Origin: Thermoplasmata archaeon
Lineage (GTDB): Archaea; Thermoplasmatota; E2; UBA202; JdFR-43
Length of the DNA: 11,523 bases
Assembly: GCA_021157745.1 (NCBI GenBank)
Contig: JAGGWA010000098.1
Location: 1-11,523 of the forward strand
Direction: 5' to 3'
The position numbers and the translations under genes are program-made. The notes beneath the pieces were generated by a model. The model had not been told where the DNA came from and ran no database searches. It worked only from the letters and a program-made list of their open reading frames with translations. Below are positions 1 to 5,560 of the stretch, piece by piece; positions within the stretch are counted from its first letter, which is position 1, and every line of letters starts with the position of its first letter.

Positions 1-35
1 GCTATGGACATTTGAAACAGGAGGATGATAAATGA
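1..35 (+). CDS. Possible C-terminal tail of an upstream gene (partial)
   Basis: The frame starting at base 3 is open to a TGA at 33-35 and would encode a charged tail, YGHLKQEDDK. Its stop overlaps the ATG at 32 in the ATGA arrangement used throughout the hydrogenase operon further on. A second frame (from base 2) ends at 26-28, so the frame is not certain. Only about ten codons are visible and no function can be given. The Shine-Dalgarno sequence in front of the next gene, with no TATA box visible, fits an upstream operon partner. Confidence 0.25.
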   Translation, partial: YGHLKQEDDK

Positions 36-1249
36 AGGCAAGCGTTGTAATAATGGCAGGAATTCTTCTTCTTTCTCCTTCTCTTACTTCTGAAAAGCAA
101 ATAAATGGAAATGTTTTGTATGTTGGAGGAAGTGGAGTGGGAAATTATACAACTATACAGGCCGCTATAAATGCTGCAAAAGATGGAGATACAATATATG
201 TTTATCCCGGCTATTACAATGAAAGCATTGTAATCAGCAAGAGCATCTCGTTGATTGGAATTGTTGAAAATGGAGAAAAGCCAGTAATACATGGAATAGA
301 AAATGAAACAACTGTTTTGATAGAAGCAAGCAATGTGACATTGGAAAATTTTATTGTGATTTATGGAAAAGGAATGGGGATAAGAAATGCAAATAATTGC
401 GAAATCGAAAATAATGAAATTTTATATTCAGAAGGGAATGGTCTCTCTGTTTACCAAAGTTTTTACAATTTGATTAAAAACAACTCCATCTTGGAAAATA
501 AAAACGAGGGAATTCATATAAGCAAATCATCCTATAACATTATAACAAAAAATTTAGTATCAGACAATGTATGGGCTGGAATTGTAGTATTTTGGAATTC
601 TTCTTATAATATAATTTCGTATAATAATGTTAGAGGAAATCAACATGGAATAAAAATAGGAGATGCTGCATACCATTGCACCATTTCTTTCAATCATGTT
701 TATAAAAATCATGGAGATGGAATAAATATGGATGGATGCGAAAACATCACCGTAAAAAACAATACGCTGCATGATAATTCAGTTGCTGGAATACAGATGA
801 TGGATTGTCATTATTGTGTGGTTGAGGGAAACAAAATGTACAGGAATGAAGGAGGAATAATGGTACAATCCAGTTATTATGGGTATAAACAGAATCAATA
901 TAATATAATAAGAAGAAACAATATTTCATACAACAAGGATGTTGGGATTTATATTGAATTTTCAATAATGAATGTTTTTGAGGAAAATAATCTTATACAC
1001 AACAAAATAAATGCATGGCTGTGGTATGGAAGCGTATTCGATACAGACCATTGGCGAGATTTTCCACTTCATCCATGCCATAATGTATGGCATGCCAATT
1101 ACTGGAGTGACTGGAGCCATCGAGCACCAAAACCAATAAAAGGAATAGTAGATATCTTTATATTCCTATTTGATAGATGGTTCTACGGCTTTTCGCTCCC
1201 CTGCTATAATTTCGATTTCCATCCTGCAACGGAACCATATAAAATTTAA
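32..1249 (+). CDS. Secreted NosD-like right-handed beta-helix protein
   Basis: This 405-residue protein starts with a short signal peptide (MKASVVIMAGILLLSPSLTS, residues 1-20). Residues 29-60 match the opening of NosD/pectin-lyase-like parallel beta-helix proteins (LYVGGSGVGNYTTIQAAI, then DGDTIYVYPGYY). Residues 100-325 are degenerate coils of roughly 20-24 residues built on N-x-I-x-x-N and G-I-x-I patterns, as in PbH1 repeats. The tail has NVWHANYWSDW (351-361) and FDFHPATEPY (394-403), a closing module I associate with archaeal surface proteins of this kind. Nine N-x-S/T sequons (for example at 38, 63, 91, 101, 189, 238, 297) fit an extracellular glycoprotein. The start is supported by AGGAGGATG at 19-27. 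Substrate or ligand is unknown: such helices may bind carbohydrate or act in adhesion, and no catalytic site is evident. No C-terminal membrane anchor is seen. Confidence 0.85.
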   Translation: MKASVVIMAGILLLSPSLTSEKQINGNVLYVGGSGVGNYTTIQAAINAAKDGDTIYVYPGYYNESIVISKSISLIGIVENGEKPVIHGIENETTVLIEASNVTLENFIVIYGKGMGIRNANNCEIENNEILYSEGNGLSVYQSFYNLIKNNSILENKNEGIHISKSSYNIITKNLVSDNVWAGIVVFWNSSYNIISYNNVRGNQHGIKIGDAAYHCTISFNHVYKNHGDGINMDGCENITVKNNTLHDNSVAGIQMMDCHYCVVEGNKMYRNEGGIMVQSSYYGYKQNQYNIIRRNNISYNKDVGIYIEFSIMNVFEENNLIHNKINAWLWYGSVFDTDHWRDFPLHPCHNVWHANYWSDWSHRAPKPIKGIVDIFIFLFDRWFYGFSLPCYNFDFHPATEPYKI

Positions 1250-1340
1250 CACACATGGTTTAAAACATTTCTCATTGACTAAGCATTTCCAAATTTTCTC
1301 CTTTGTTACCCATTGAAGGATAGCAGGATGATAGAAGAGA

Positions 1341-1350
1341 TATAAAAAGG
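1341..1350 (+). promoter_or_regulatory. Unassigned TATA-like box
   Basis: The sequence GAGA followed by TATAAAAAGG is a good match to an archaeal TATA box. With the usual spacing of about 25 nt, transcription would start near 1371. No credible protein gene follows. The predicted transcript would cross the palindrome at 1398-1413 and the nested hairpin at 1460-1521, so it could make a small structured RNA or run antisense to the end of the opposite gene. It may also be chance in AT-rich DNA. Confidence 0.35.
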
Positions 1351-1397
1351 AAGTATTTTCATCTCGATTCCTTTCGCTCTTTTGGCATTGTAAATGC

Positions 1398-1413
1398 TGC
1401 AAAACATTTTGCA
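1398..1413. repeat. 16-bp palindrome TGCAAAA-CA-TTTTGCA
   Basis: Two perfect 7-bp arms are separated by 2 bp. The half-site TGCAAAA also occurs in the mbhA promoter region (3894-3900). It could be a protein-binding site, but AT-rich palindromes of this size arise by chance. Confidence 0.4.
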
Positions 1414-1459
1414 TTGTCTATTTTATCTCAGTTATTCCATGCATTATTTCATTTCTGGA

Positions 1460-1521
1460 GTAACATGTGACATTTCCCATTCCCTCTATAAAGAATGGGA
1501 AATTGATTTAAGAAATGTTAC
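1460..1521. repeat. Nested inverted repeat (stem-loop candidate)
   Basis: The inner arms ATTTCCCATTC (1472-1482) and GAATGGGAAAT (1493-1503) are perfectly complementary over 11 bp around a 10-nt loop. The outer arms GTAACAT (1460-1466) and ATGTTAC (1515-1521) are complementary over 7 bp. Between inner and outer stems lies an asymmetric internal loop of 5 and 11 nt. The structure lies 36-97 nt beyond the stop of the minus-strand gene, so it would sit in that gene's 3' untranslated RNA. It lacks the U-run expected of a classical terminator. A structured 3' end, a small RNA or a remnant of a small mobile element are all possible. Confidence 0.6.
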
Positions 1522-1556
1522 CGATGTCTGTTTACTTTACAGGCTTTTCCTGAGAA

Positions 1557-2741
1557 TTATATTCCCATTACTGAAATTTCGTTCCATACCTCTTCTTTTC
1601 CATTCTTTCCCACGGCTTTGATTACATGTATTCCCTTTTCGAATGAATACCATGTTTCAATGCTTCCATTTCCTTCGATTATTTTTCTTCCATCTATATA
1701 AAGGATGCCATCGCTTACATTGATCGAAAAAATTCTTATGAAAGTTTTTCCAGCCACCATCGTTATTTTCGTTTCCATAATCTTCCTTCCATTTATGTAT
1801 AATCCATTTCTTGGCTCACATATATAAATCATTGTTTCGCTCGCGGGAGGAATTTTTGCATTTGCAGCCCACGCTATGCTTCTTCTTAAAATCCACCAGT
1901 TGTAGCTTAAATTGCTCCTGTTTCCAACCCAGTTATACATGAACCATGTGAAGGGCGTAAGCTCTGGATGAACTGGAAGCTCCTCAATGTGACCATCGAT
2001 GAAGGTGTCTTTTTCTGGATGAGGCGAAAATAGAATAACTTTCCCATCTCCATATTTTGTAACGGCTGCTGCATACTCTCCTTTTATATCCGTCGTTATA
2101 TTCTTCCATGGAATCCATTTCCCGAGCCATATCCAGAAATGCAATGGCGCAACCTCGCACGGCTCCTCAGCAAAAATAGCGATTGGCATAACATCACCGC
2201 CCATGCCGGCGCCACCCCAATATCTTATGTTTCTGTAGCTTCCATAAAAGCCCTCAAATATCGGAATTTTGCTGTATGGAATGTAAACATTCAGCGGTAT
2301 GCCTCCACGGCTCCAGTTAGCCTTCCATAAGTACTGCCATTCCTCTAACTGGTCATCATTTATTGTTATGTTTGCGATTCCAAGATATGATGAGCCTGCT
2401 ATATTGGCGCCGCCGCATATTCCAATGTAACCACCGCCATTGGAAACAAATTTTCTTATTTCTTTCTTCCACCTTTCGTCCATGCAATCGGCATAAATCC
2501 TTGGCTCTCCAGGAATGACCAGAACATCGTAGTTGCTTAGCTCTCCTTTTCTTATCTCTTCCTTTGTTATTATCTCTGGAATAATTTCGTATTTTATACC
2601 ATCTTTGATCCATGAATAGCTTATTGCATCTCTTATTTCCTCATTATATTCGGCGCTGGAAAAATATATCGCAACATCTATTTCAACAATAATTTGAGGG
2701 GAAAGAACCGAGGCAGCAAGAAAAATGAAGACCAATTTCAT
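1557..2741 (-). CDS. Secreted BPL-N-type glutamine-amidotransferase-like protein with Ig-like C-terminal domain
   Basis: The protein is 394 residues from the ATG at 2741; an in-frame ATG at 2747 would add two (numbering here follows that longer form). It begins with a signal peptide (MKLVFIFLAASVLS). Residues 24-275 resemble the BPL-N branch of class I glutamine-amidotransferase folds: VLVIPGEP (76-82), the nucleophile elbow GGGYIGICGG with Cys111, and FSPHPE with His243. Residues 305-396 (from IYICEPRNGLYINGRKIM to a KAVGKNGKEEVWNEI-like end) resemble an archaeal extracellular Ig-like domain. Seven N-x-S/T sequons (126, 144, 216, 276, 279, 343, 360) also point outside the cell. Substrate is unknown; hydrolase or transferase activity is inferred from the Cys and His only. 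The later ATG is preferred because a TATA-like box at 2761-2770 lies about 24 nt upstream and neither ATG has a Shine-Dalgarno sequence. Confidence 0.8.
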   Translation of the reverse strand: MKLVFIFLAASVLSPQIIVEIDVAIYFSSAEYNEEIRDAISYSWIKDGIKYEIIPEIITKEEIRKGELSNYDVLVIPGEPRIYADCMDERWKKEIRKFVSNGGGYIGICGGANIAGSSYLGIANITINDDQLEEWQYLWKANWSRGGIPLNVYIPYSKIPIFEGFYGSYRNIRYWGGAGMGGDVMPIAIFAEEPCEVAPLHFWIWLGKWIPWKNITTDIKGEYAAAVTKYGDGKVILFSPHPEKDTFIDGHIEELPVHPELTPFTWFMYNWVGNRSNLSYNWWILRRSIAWAANAKIPPASETMIYICEPRNGLYINGRKIMETKITMVAGKTFIRIFSINVSDGILYIDGRKIIEGNGSIETWYSFEKGIHVIKAVGKNGKEEVWNEISVMGI

Positions 2742-2760
2742 GAGCATAAAATGAAAATTC

Positions 2761-2770
2761 CAATTTAATG
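2761..2770 (-). promoter_or_regulatory. BRE/TATA-like promoter of the BPL-N-type gene
   Basis: Read on the minus strand, GAAAGAAAC is followed by CATTAAATTG, a BRE-like purine block and a TATA-like core. The core centre is about 24 nt from the ATG whose first base is 2741, the distance expected between TATA box and transcription start. There is no Shine-Dalgarno sequence before the ATG, so a leaderless mRNA is inferred. Confidence 0.5.
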
Positions 2771-2818
2771 GTTTCTTTCAAAAGCTTCTCTGAATAAAAA
2801 TTTTGTTTTTTACAAAAA

Positions 2819-2828
2819 CATAAATATG
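2819..2828 (+). promoter_or_regulatory. TATA-like promoter of the exchanger gene
   Basis: CATAAATATG lies 26-27 nt (centre to ATG) before the ATG at 2850 and is preceded by A-rich sequence (ACAAAAA). No Shine-Dalgarno sequence precedes that ATG, so the mRNA is probably leaderless. The earlier in-frame ATG at 2826 falls inside this box and is unlikely to be transcribed. Confidence 0.55.
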
Positions 2829-2849
2829 ATTGGCAGATATTTTCATCCC

Positions 2850-3827
2850 ATGAGAAAAAATGCATTTGTGGTGGCATTCCTGATCCTTTCCGTTGCCATT
2901 ATTTTATGTGTGCAAAACATTTCATGGAAATGGAATTCCTTACTTTTATTGGTTTTCGGGAGTTTTTCTCTTGTTGCGGGAAGCGACTTATTTGTTGAGG
3001 GAGCAGCAGGCGTGGCATCGCGGCATGGCATAAGTGAGCATGCGGTTGGCTTAACCATAGTTGCTTTCGGCACTTCTTTGCCAGAATTTGCAGTTTCTTT
3101 CATCGCTTCATGGGAAAAACATGGTGGCGTAGCTATAGGAAATGTTCTTGGGAGCAACGTTACCAACATACTTCTCATAATGGGGATAGCAATGTTGTTA
3201 ATGCCTTTGAAACCAAGTAAATTCGCATTAAAAGATTCTCTGTATATGCTTGTCGTCTCTCTCATACTTCTTCTAGCATCTATAGATGGTATGCTGAAAG
3301 CCTATGATGGCATTATCCTGCTCCTTTTCTATTTCATTTTTATATACATTCTGTATAAAAGGAAAAGCGTGGAAGCAAAATGCGAGTCAAGTTTGGGCTA
3401 TGCAGCGTCTTTTCTTTTTCTCTTGCTTGGAATTGTGGCGATAACAGTAGGTGGCAACGCAACAGTAGGCGGGGCTGTCGATGTGGCAAGGCTGCTCGGC
3501 GTAAGCGAGACAGCGGTGGCAGCAAGCATAGTTGCTTTCGGCACTTCTTTGCCAGAGCTTTCCACATCCGTCATGGCAACATTGAAAAAATACCATGGAA
3601 TAGCCATAGGAAATATTATAGGAAGCAATATTGTAAATCTTGGTGTTGTTTTGGGCTCAGCATGCATTGTGAAAAGCATATCTGTGGCGATAGATTTCAT
3701 GATGCTTTTTTTTGTTCTCTCATCCCTTCTCGCAACATTAGTGATATGGAAAAAAGTTTATGGCAGGACAGCTGGCATCGCATTCCTAATACTCTATTTC
3801 ATCTTTCTCATTCTTCTATATCTTTAA
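2850..3827 (+). CDS. Sodium/calcium exchanger-family (CaCA) membrane antiporter
   Basis: The 325-residue protein has about ten hydrophobic segments and the two inverted alpha-repeats that define the CaCA superfamily. Repeat 1 has VAFGTSLPE (71-79) and GNVLGSN (97-103); repeat 2 has VAFGTSLPE (228-236) and GNIIGSN (254-260). The glutamates of the two GTSLPE motifs (79 and 236) are the cation-binding residues of the family. A positively charged loop (residues 168-180) joins the halves. Residues 1-22 form an extra N-terminal hydrophobic segment. The expected role is exchange of Na+ for Ca2+ (or another cation) across the cytoplasmic membrane; ion choice cannot be read from the sequence. The start at 2850 is chosen over 2826 because of the TATA-like box at 2819-2828. 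A 30-bp stretch is identical in both halves. It ends 112 bp before mbhA, in the same orientation. Confidence 0.9.
   Translation: MRKNAFVVAFLILSVAIILCVQNISWKWNSLLLLVFGSFSLVAGSDLFVEGAAGVASRHGISEHAVGLTIVAFGTSLPEFAVSFIASWEKHGGVAIGNVLGSNVTNILLIMGIAMLLMPLKPSKFALKDSLYMLVVSLILLLASIDGMLKAYDGIILLLFYFIFIYILYKRKSVEAKCESSLGYAASFLFLLLGIVAITVGGNATVGGAVDVARLLGVSETAVAASIVAFGTSLPELSTSVMATLKKYHGIAIGNIIGSNIVNLGVVLGSACIVKSISVAIDFMMLFFVLSSLLATLVIWKKVYGRTAGIAFLILYFIFLILLYL
3056..3085 (+). repeat. 30-bp direct repeat, copy 1 (alpha-repeat 1 of exchanger)
   Basis: These 30 bases, encoding IVAFGTSLP and most of the next Glu codon, are identical to 3527-3556 at every base, including all third codon positions. Confidence 0.9.
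3527..3556 (+). repeat. 30-bp direct repeat, copy 2 (alpha-repeat 2 of exchanger)
   Basis: Second copy of the 30-base stretch at 3056-3085, lying in the second alpha-repeat. The flanking codons of the two halves differ, including at synonymous sites in the nearby GN-x-x-GSN motif. Confidence 0.9.
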
Positions 3828-3842
3828 TTATTGTAAAAATGG

Positions 3843-3899
3843 TATAAATTTATCGTAAAAATATTCTCAATTACAACGATAGTGCAAATAAAATGCAAA
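3843..3899 (+). promoter_or_regulatory. Candidate regulatory region upstream of the mbh promoter
   Basis: This AT-rich stretch holds a second TATA-like sequence (TATAAATTTA, 3843-3852), an inverted repeat TATCGT (3851-3856) and ACGATA (3876-3881), and two direct copies of TGCAAA (3883-3888 and 3894-3899) spaced 11 bp apart, about one helical turn, just upstream of the main TATA box. These could be regulator sites or an alternative promoter. I find no GTT-N3-AAC box of the kind bound by SurR at Thermococcales mbh promoters. Confidence 0.3.
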
Positions 3900-3909
3900 A
3901 CCGAGCGAA

Positions 3910-3919
3910 TTTTTAAATA
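3910..3919 (+). promoter_or_regulatory. TATA-like promoter of the mbh operon
   Basis: TTTTTAAATA, preceded by GAGCGAA as a possible BRE, is centred 24-25 nt before the ATG at 3940. No Shine-Dalgarno sequence lies before that ATG, so the operon mRNA probably starts at or next to the start codon. The ATG at 3919 overlaps the box itself. Confidence 0.55.
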
Positions 3920-3939
3920 TGATTCTACATATTCTATCG

Positions 3940-4446
3940 ATGTTGGTATCTATAGGAGCCACAATCTTATGCTTTATAATATGGCTGTTGTTTACATTCA
4001 ACGGCAGCATATGGCAATGGGATGAGATAACAGCCGGCATAATATTTTCCATAATTGCAGGAGCAATAACAGAAAAGGTAGCAATAAAAGAATATCGCTC
4101 GCTCTCTCCAAAAAAATGGTTGTATCTGATAGCATATTTGCCACGCTTCTTCTATGAGATGGCAAAGGCAAATTTTGATATGGCATATCGCGTAATAACA
4201 GGAAAAATCAAACCAGGAATTGTGAAGCTTTCTCCCGGCTTGAAAAATAATCTTTCAATAACAATCCTTGCCAATTCTATAACTTTGACGCCCGGCACAT
4301 TGAGCGTTGATGTTGATGAAGCAGGCAATTTATATGTTCACTGGATAAATGTCAAACCTGAATTTTTTGAAGAGAAGGATATCAAATGTAAATGCAGATA
4401 TGTTTGCTCAACATTTCCAGATTGGGCAAGGAGGATAGGAGAATGA
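3940..4446 (+). CDS. mbhA: MBH subunit A (MrpE-like)
   Basis: The protein is 168 residues from the ATG at 3940; an ATG at 3919 would add seven but overlaps the TATA-like box. It matches the MrpE/MnhE family: N-terminal hydrophobic segments (1-20 and 30-47), then a soluble domain with the family signature ANSITLTPGTLSVDV (111-125) and LYVHWINVK (131-139 region). In MBH this subunit belongs to the Na+-translocating membrane part related to Mrp antiporters. An odd feature is three cysteines in seven residues near the C-terminus (KCKCRYVC; Cys140, 142, 146). Its TGA overlaps the ATG of the next gene by 4 nt. It is the first gene of the operon. Confidence 0.9.
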   Translation: MLVSIGATILCFIIWLLFTFNGSIWQWDEITAGIIFSIIAGAITEKVAIKEYRSLSPKKWLYLIAYLPRFFYEMAKANFDMAYRVITGKIKPGIVKLSPGLKNNLSITILANSITLTPGTLSVDVDEAGNLYVHWINVKPEFFEEKDIKCKCRYVCSTFPDWARRIGE

Positions 4447-4700
4447 ACCCGTTTATGATAGCTCTGGTGTTGTTAAGCATATCCATTTTAATAGCCATGA
4501 TTAGAGCCATACTTGGGCCAACGATTCCAGATAGAGTTGTTGGACTCGATACCGTAAATACTCTTGTCATAGCGTCGATGCTCGTCTTTGGAGCTGCAAA
4601 AAAAGAAATAATTTACATTGATGTTGCCATAGTTTATGCTCTGCTTTCCTACATAACGACTGTTTTGATAGCAAAATATCTGGAGGGTGGTAAAATATGA
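4443..4700 (+). CDS. mbhB: MBH subunit B (MrpF-like)
   Basis: This 85-residue membrane protein has three hydrophobic segments (about 3-22, 36-51 and 58-79) and the MrpF/MnhF signature GPTIPDRVVGLDTV (25-38). It is part of the Mrp-like Na+/H+ antiporter module. AGGAGGATAGG (4429-4439) directs translation from the ATG at 4443; the frame extends further upstream to 4392 but that part lies inside mbhA and lacks a ribosome site. Both ends overlap neighbouring genes by 4 nt. Confidence 0.92.
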   Translation: MNPFMIALVLLSISILIAMIRAILGPTIPDRVVGLDTVNTLVIASMLVFGAAKKEIIYIDVAIVYALLSYITTVLIAKYLEGGKI

Positions 4701-5050
4701 TGTGGGAACTCATTTACGCATTGCTCAGCATAGGGATTTTCTTCAATCTGCTTGCCTCCGTCGGCTTGCTTCGTTTTCCCGATGTATATACACGCTTGCA
4801 TGCTGGAACAAAATGCACAACATTTGGAAGCATATTCATAGCTTTGGCTGTCATAGCTTATGGCTTATGGAAATGGTATGAGGGCGATAAAACAATGATA
4901 AGCCTTGCCATCCATGCATTCTTTGCTCTGATTGCGATATTGCTTACAAATCCGACTGGAGCTCATGCGATAGCGAGAGCAGCTTATAGAAGCGGGGTTA
5001 AGCCTGCGAAAGCTGTAATAGATGAGCTGGGAGGTGAAAAAAATGATTAG
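4697..5050 (+). CDS. mbhC: MBH subunit C (MrpG-like)
   Basis: This 117-residue protein carries the MrpG/MnhG signature GLLRFPDVYTRLHAGTK (23-39) followed by CTTFGS, with three hydrophobic segments. It belongs to the Mrp-like ion-translocating module, next to MrpF and MrpE homologues as in Mrp operons. GGAGGGTGG at 4682-4690 is the ribosome site. The tail after about residue 90 is polar and charged. Its end overlaps mbhD by 8 nt, one of the few junctions that is not the 4-nt type. Confidence 0.92.
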   Translation: MMWELIYALLSIGIFFNLLASVGLLRFPDVYTRLHAGTKCTTFGSIFIALAVIAYGLWKWYEGDKTMISLAIHAFFALIAILLTNPTGAHAIARAAYRSGVKPAKAVIDELGGEKND

Positions 5051-5300
5051 TTTGTTTGGCATTGCTTTAATCATACTTTCCGTATTTACAATCATCCCAG
5101 CTATCATAGCTGTTGTGATGAAAGATTTGCTTGCCTGCGTTATAGCTCTCGCCATAATGAGTCTGCTGCTATCCTTATACTTCTACCTTCTTCACGCTCC
5201 TGATGTGGCTATAGCGGAAGCGGGCGTGGGCGCCTGCATAACGACGGCATTGTTCATCATAGCAATAAGGGCAACGCAACGTTATGAGGTGGAAAAATGA
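5043..5300 (+). CDS. mbhD: MBH subunit D (MrpA C-terminal domain-like, DUF4040 type)
   Basis: This 85-residue, three-helix membrane protein has the motif HAPDVAIAEAGVGACITTAL (57-76) typical of DUF4040/MBH subunit D, equivalent to a segment of the C-terminal part of MrpA. It is predicted to form part of the ion path between the antiporter-like subunits. The start at 5043 is set by GGGAGGTGA at 5029-5037; an earlier in-frame ATG at 5022 lies before that site and would add MSWEVKK, so it is rejected. Confidence 0.9.
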   Translation: MISLFGIALIILSVFTIIPAIIAVVMKDLLACVIALAIMSLLLSLYFYLLHAPDVAIAEAGVGACITTALFIIAIRATQRYEVEK

Positions 5301-5560
5301 AAGCCAAAGCAATAATATTTGTTGTGTTTACCGCTTTCATAATATATGCTGCGATAAAAGTTCATCCTTTTGGAGAATTGCAGGAAAGCAAGATGGATGA
5401 CTATATCATAACGCATGCCCAAAATGAAACAGCTGCCAACAATGTTGTTACGAGCGTTGTGTTTGATTACAGGGGCTATGACACACTGGGAGAAGCAACG
5501 GTGCTGTTTGCTGCCATAGGAGGGGCTTTAATAACATTAAGAAAGGAGGAGGAAAAATGA
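5297..5560 (+). CDS. mbhE: MBH subunit E (MrpA/B linker domain-like)
   Basis: This 87-residue protein has an N-terminal membrane helix (3-20), an outward polar stretch (25-50), and a second helix region containing NNVVTSVVFDYRGYDTLGEA (48-67) followed by TVLFAAIGGAL, the hallmark of MBH subunit E and the matching part of MrpA. It is part of the Mrp-like module. GAGGTGG (5286-5292) precedes the start. It overlaps both neighbours by 4 nt. Confidence 0.9.
   Translation: MKAKAIIFVVFTAFIIYAAIKVHPFGELQESKMDDYIITHAQNETAANNVVTSVVFDYRGYDTLGEATVLFAAIGGALITLRKEEEK

Larger units (their letters stand above)
1250..1556. other. Non-coding stretch between convergent genes
   Basis: These 307 bases separate the stop codons of the beta-helix gene (+) and the amidotransferase-like gene (-). 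I see no convincing coding sequence. A 75-codon frame starting at 1394 runs into the opposite gene and its product (rich in L, F, Y, S and C) resembles no family. The stretch holds a TATA-like box at 1341-1350, a 16-bp palindrome at 1398-1413, a 26-bp-spaced repeat of GCATTGT (1385-1391 and 1411-1417), and a nested inverted repeat at 1460-1521. Pyrimidine-rich sequence at 1287-1305 could help end the beta-helix transcript. Confidence 0.7.

Noticed and set aside
1166..1414. 82-codon open frame on the minus strand
   Set aside because: It overlaps the conserved C-terminal motif of the beta-helix gene and has no recognisable features.
1394..1621. 75-codon open frame on the + strand between the convergent genes, lying 23 nt past the predicted start of the orphan TATA-like box
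   Set aside because: Its product looks like translated non-coding DNA, it has no Shine-Dalgarno sequence, and it runs 65 nt into the opposite, well-supported gene.
3703..3712. T-run near 3704-3712 as a transcription terminator
   Set aside because: It lies within the exchanger coding sequence, more than 100 bp before the stop codon, and encodes Leu-Phe-Phe in a membrane helix.
3380..3847. 155-codon + strand frame inside and beyond the exchanger gene
   Set aside because: It is a shifted-frame shadow: the exchanger frame carries the conserved alpha-repeat 2, and this product has no family resemblance.
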